Assembly: GCF_007679325.1 (NCBI RefSeq) | Contig: NZ_VEGI01000003.1 | Span: 266,144 to 330,143 of the forward strand | From: Arthrobacter sp. U41 | Lineage (GTDB): Bacteria; Actinomycetota; Actinomycetes; Actinomycetales; Micrococcaceae | Reading direction: 5' to 3' | DNA: 64,000 nucleotides | Part shown: positions 61,751-64,000 of the stretch, in pieces | Numbering within the stretch: the stretch's first letter is position 1 | Layout: each line of letters starts with the position of its first letter | The notes under the pieces: model-generated | The model's input: the letters and a program-made list of their open reading frames with translations, nothing else | Database searches by the model: none | Told to the model about the DNA's origin: nothing | Made by a program: the position numbers and the translations under genes

Positions 61751-64000
61751 ATGACCCGACCCACCCTGACCCCTGCCCTGAGCGGACTGCTCGGCGGCTG
61801 GCTTCCGCGCCAGCGCTGGTTCCCCGTCAAAAGCGCGGCGTTCAGCTTCGAGCCGGCCGGGCGCCTGAGCCTGGCCGGCGAACCCGGCGGCGCAAGAAAT
61901 GCCCCCGGACTCGAGGTGCTGCTGCTGGCCGTGAGCTACCCGACGCCGGACGGCTCCCGTACCGACGTCGTCCAGGTCCCGCTCAGCATTCGGCGCTCCC
62001 CGCTGGGCGGGGCGGAAGCCGGGCTGATCGGGCGGGTTTCCATTCCGGACCCGGCCGGGTCCGCCGGGGCGCCCGACGCCGTGGGTGCCCCCGACGACCG
62101 CTGGGTTTACGACGGAGTGCACGACTCCGAATTCATCGCCGCGTGTCTGGAGCTGATGCGCCTCGGCGGCACCACGCCGTCCGGGAACGCTTCAGGCCAC
62201 CTCGTTGAGTCCGGCTACGTCCTCCCGCGGGCCACCGGCGTCGTGAAGGTCCTCTCCGGCGAGCAGTCCAACAGTTCGGTGATCGTCGACGACGGCAAGT
62301 CGGCCGCGATCCTGAAGTTCTTCCGGGTGCTCTCCGAGGGCCAAAACCCGGAAGTGGAAATCGGTGCGGCCTTGACCGCCGGGCGCACGGCCGAAGTGCC
62401 GGCAACCCTCGGGTGGGTCACCGGGGAGTGGGACGCGCCGGCCGGAGACCACCCCGACCAGCCCGCACGCGGCGAACTTGCCGTGGCGCACGAGTTCCTC
62501 GCCGGCGGACTGGACGCCTGGCGGCTGGCCGTCAACGCGGCGAGCCGCGGCCAGGACTTCACCGCCGAGGCACACGCTCTCGGCGCCGCCACCGCCACGG
62601 TGCACCGCCGGCTGGCCGAGGCGCTTGGTGTCGCGTCCGAATCCGCCCCGGGAAGCGACATCGCGCCCGGCGTGGCCCAGAGGGTGCGGCAGTCCTGGGC
62701 CCAGGCCGGTGCCGCCGTCGGCCCTTATGACGCCGCGCTGGACCGTCTCCTCCTGCGACTCGAGGGCAGCGGCGCCGGTCCCCTGCAACGGATCCACGGT
62801 GATCTCCACCTGGGCCAGATCCTCCAGGTTCCGGGCGTCCGCGGGAAGTCGCCGCGCTGGGCCATCCTCGATTTTGAAGGGGAACCGCTCCGGCCCATTT
62901 CGGAGCGCAATTTCCCCGACGTCCCGCTGCGCGACGTCGTCGGAATGCTCCGGTCCTTCGACTACGCCGCCGGTGCGGCTGTCCGCGAGCACCCGGAGGC
63001 GAACGTCCCGGACACTTGGGTCGATGACTGCGCCGAGGCCTTCCTGGCCGGCTACGCGGACGTCATTCCCGGCAGTATCGACCGCGATTCGCCTCTTTTC
63101 GTGGCGCTGTGGCTCGACAAGGCACTCTACGAAGTCATCTATGAGCTACGGAACAGGCCGGACTGGCTCTCCATTCCGGTCAACGCATCACGTCGACTCC
63201 TCGGCAGTACAGGCTCCGGCGTTCCGGCCGAAGCCGCAGCGGAAGGTATCAAAATGACAGGTTCAGCACGTATTGATCGTCCCGGAAGCCCACTTCAGGT
63301 GGATGCGGAGACGCTGGCGAGGGTAGCCGCCGGTGAACACCACGCCCCCCACTCAGTCCTGGGCGCGCACCTCGATGACCACGGGCATGTGACCATCCGC
63401 ACGGTCAAGCACCTCGCCGAAGCCGTCTCTGTTGTGACCGCTGCCGGCTCGTTCCCGATGACGCATGAGTCCGGCGGCGTGTGGGTTGCCGTGCTGGAAC
63501 CGCTGGAGCAGGGCCACGTGCCGGACTACCGGCTGGAGGTGACGTACGAGGGCCAGGCGCCGCAGCCGGCCGATGACCCCTACCGTTACCTGCCCACTAT
63601 CGGCGAGCTTGACCTGCACCTGATCGGTGAGGGCCGCCACGAGCGCCTCTGGGATGTGCTCGGCGCGCACGTCCAGCACTACAAGTCCGGCATGGGCGAT
63701 GTTGACGGCGTGTCCTTCGCCGTGTGGGCCCCGAACGCCCAGGCCGTCCGCGTCAAGGGCGACTTCAACGGCTGGGACGGACGGCAGCACTCCATGCGGT
63801 CCCTCGGGTCCTCCGGGGTCTGGGAACTCTTCCTCCCCGGCGTGATAGCAGGGGCGTGCTACAAATTTGAGATCCGCACCAGGGACGGCTACTGGGTGGA
63901 GAAGGCGGACCCGATGGCCTTCGGCACCGAGATCCCGCCGCTGACGGCGTCGCGCGTCGTCGAACCCTCCTACGCCTTCAAGGACGCGGAATGGATGGAG
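61751..64000 (+). CDS. Maltokinase fused in frame to 1,4-alpha-glucan branching enzyme (partial)
   Basis: One uninterrupted frame of 750 codons runs to the window edge. Residues 1-500 are maltokinase (Mak/Pep2): the N-terminal WLPRQRWFPVKS, the kinase catalytic loop IHGDLHLGQIL (His349, Asp351) and the metal-binding AILDFEGEP (Asp374). From residue 502 (ATG at 63254) the sequence is GlgB: an N-terminal branching-enzyme domain with HHAPHSVLGAH, then the CBM48 motifs FAVWAPNAQAVRVKGDFN and CYKFEIR. The GH13 catalytic part lies outside. Maltokinase makes maltose 1-phosphate for GlgE and GlgB adds branches. An ATG at 63254, with ggaagg seven bases upstream, could start separate GlgB. No stop codon separates the parts. 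Confidence 0.92.
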   Translation, partial: MTRPTLTPALSGLLGGWLPRQRWFPVKSAAFSFEPAGRLSLAGEPGGARNAPGLEVLLLAVSYPTPDGSRTDVVQVPLSIRRSPLGGAEAGLIGRVSIPDPAGSAGAPDAVGAPDDRWVYDGVHDSEFIAACLELMRLGGTTPSGNASGHLVESGYVLPRATGVVKVLSGEQSNSSVIVDDGKSAAILKFFRVLSEGQNPEVEIGAALTAGRTAEVPATLGWVTGEWDAPAGDHPDQPARGELAVAHEFLAGGLDAWRLAVNAASRGQDFTAEAHALGAATATVHRRLAEALGVASESAPGSDIAPGVAQRVRQSWAQAGAAVGPYDAALDRLLLRLEGSGAGPLQRIHGDLHLGQILQVPGVRGKSPRWAILDFEGEPLRPISERNFPDVPLRDVVGMLRSFDYAAGAAVREHPEANVPDTWVDDCAEAFLAGYADVIPGSIDRDSPLFVALWLDKALYEVIYELRNRPDWLSIPVNASRRLLGSTGSGVPAEAAAEGIKMTGSARIDRPGSPLQVDAETLARVAAGEHHAPHSVLGAHLDDHGHVTIRTVKHLAEAVSVVTAAGSFPMTHESGGVWVAVLEPLEQGHVPDYRLEVTYEGQAPQPADDPYRYLPTIGELDLHLIGEGRHERLWDVLGAHVQHYKSGMGDVDGVSFAVWAPNAQAVRVKGDFNGWDGRQHSMRSLGSSGVWELFLPGVIAGACYKFEIRTRDGYWVEKADPMAFGTEIPPLTASRVVEPSYAFKDAEWME

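Overview
The window is 64 kb of GC-rich actinobacterial chromosome. Gene content (SenX3-RegX3, CarD, a Bpa proteasome activator, NsrR, the GlgE/TreS/maltokinase set) and protein style point to Micrococcaceae, most likely Arthrobacter or Pseudarthrobacter; that placement is inferred from gene families, not from a marker gene. Most of the window is ordinary, densely packed core chromosome. No prophage, integrase, transposase, CRISPR array or plasmid gene was seen.

Layout. 0-10 kb: a berberine-bridge-type flavoprotein; a leftward cluster manB - hypothetical - nsrR - hmp for nitric oxide detoxification, with a palindromic NsrR-like operator in front of hmp; a RecQ helicase with a phosphoribosyltransferase-like tail; a CrtI-like oxidoreductase. 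10-23 kb: tRNA-Ser(GCT), a prolyl oligopeptidase, an FAD/NAD(P)-binding protein, a 1522-residue secreted nuclease/5'-nucleotidase fusion, a VOC protein, an orphan DUF559-type nuclease-fold gene flanked by palindromic repeats, tRNA-Ser(TGA), a quinone reductase and a PadR regulator. 24-35 kb: cstA with its small YbdD partner, bpa and a companion gene, an aldo/keto reductase, two hypotheticals, a P2-type cation ATPase, an arginase-family protein with an altered metal site, two decayed gene remnants and tRNA-Thr(CGT). 35-43 kb: tmk-holB-hydrolase cluster, a PLP Cys/Met enzyme, a DUF2516 protein, a methyltransferase and gpmA. 42-46 kb: phoU divergent from senX3-regX3, with an 11-bp phased PHO box between them. 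46-51 kb: carD-ispD-ispF-lipoprotein-cysS-rlmB, all rightward. 51.1-51.6 kb: a gene-free element made of long inverted repeats around a 32-bp tandem array. 51.6-64 kb: a nitrilase, then alpha-glucan metabolism.

How the parts work together. The last 12 kb encodes both directions of glycogen/alpha-glucan traffic. GlgX and GlgP degrade branched glucan. TreS makes maltose from trehalose, maltokinase makes maltose 1-phosphate, GlgE polymerises it and GlgB branches it. Maltokinase and GlgB share one uninterrupted reading frame that runs off the right edge. The PhoU/SenX3/RegX3 block is the phosphate-sensing module, and the secreted nuclease/5'-nucleotidase is a plausible phosphate-scavenging output, although no PHO box was recognised at it.

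The observations most worth following are the 51.1 kb inverted-repeat element, the dispersed palindromes flanking the DUF559 gene, the maltokinase-GlgB fusion with a plausible internal start, the RecQ-phosphoribosyltransferase fusion, the Cys-for-His change in the arginase-family protein, and the structured leader of cstA. None is proved here to be a new system.
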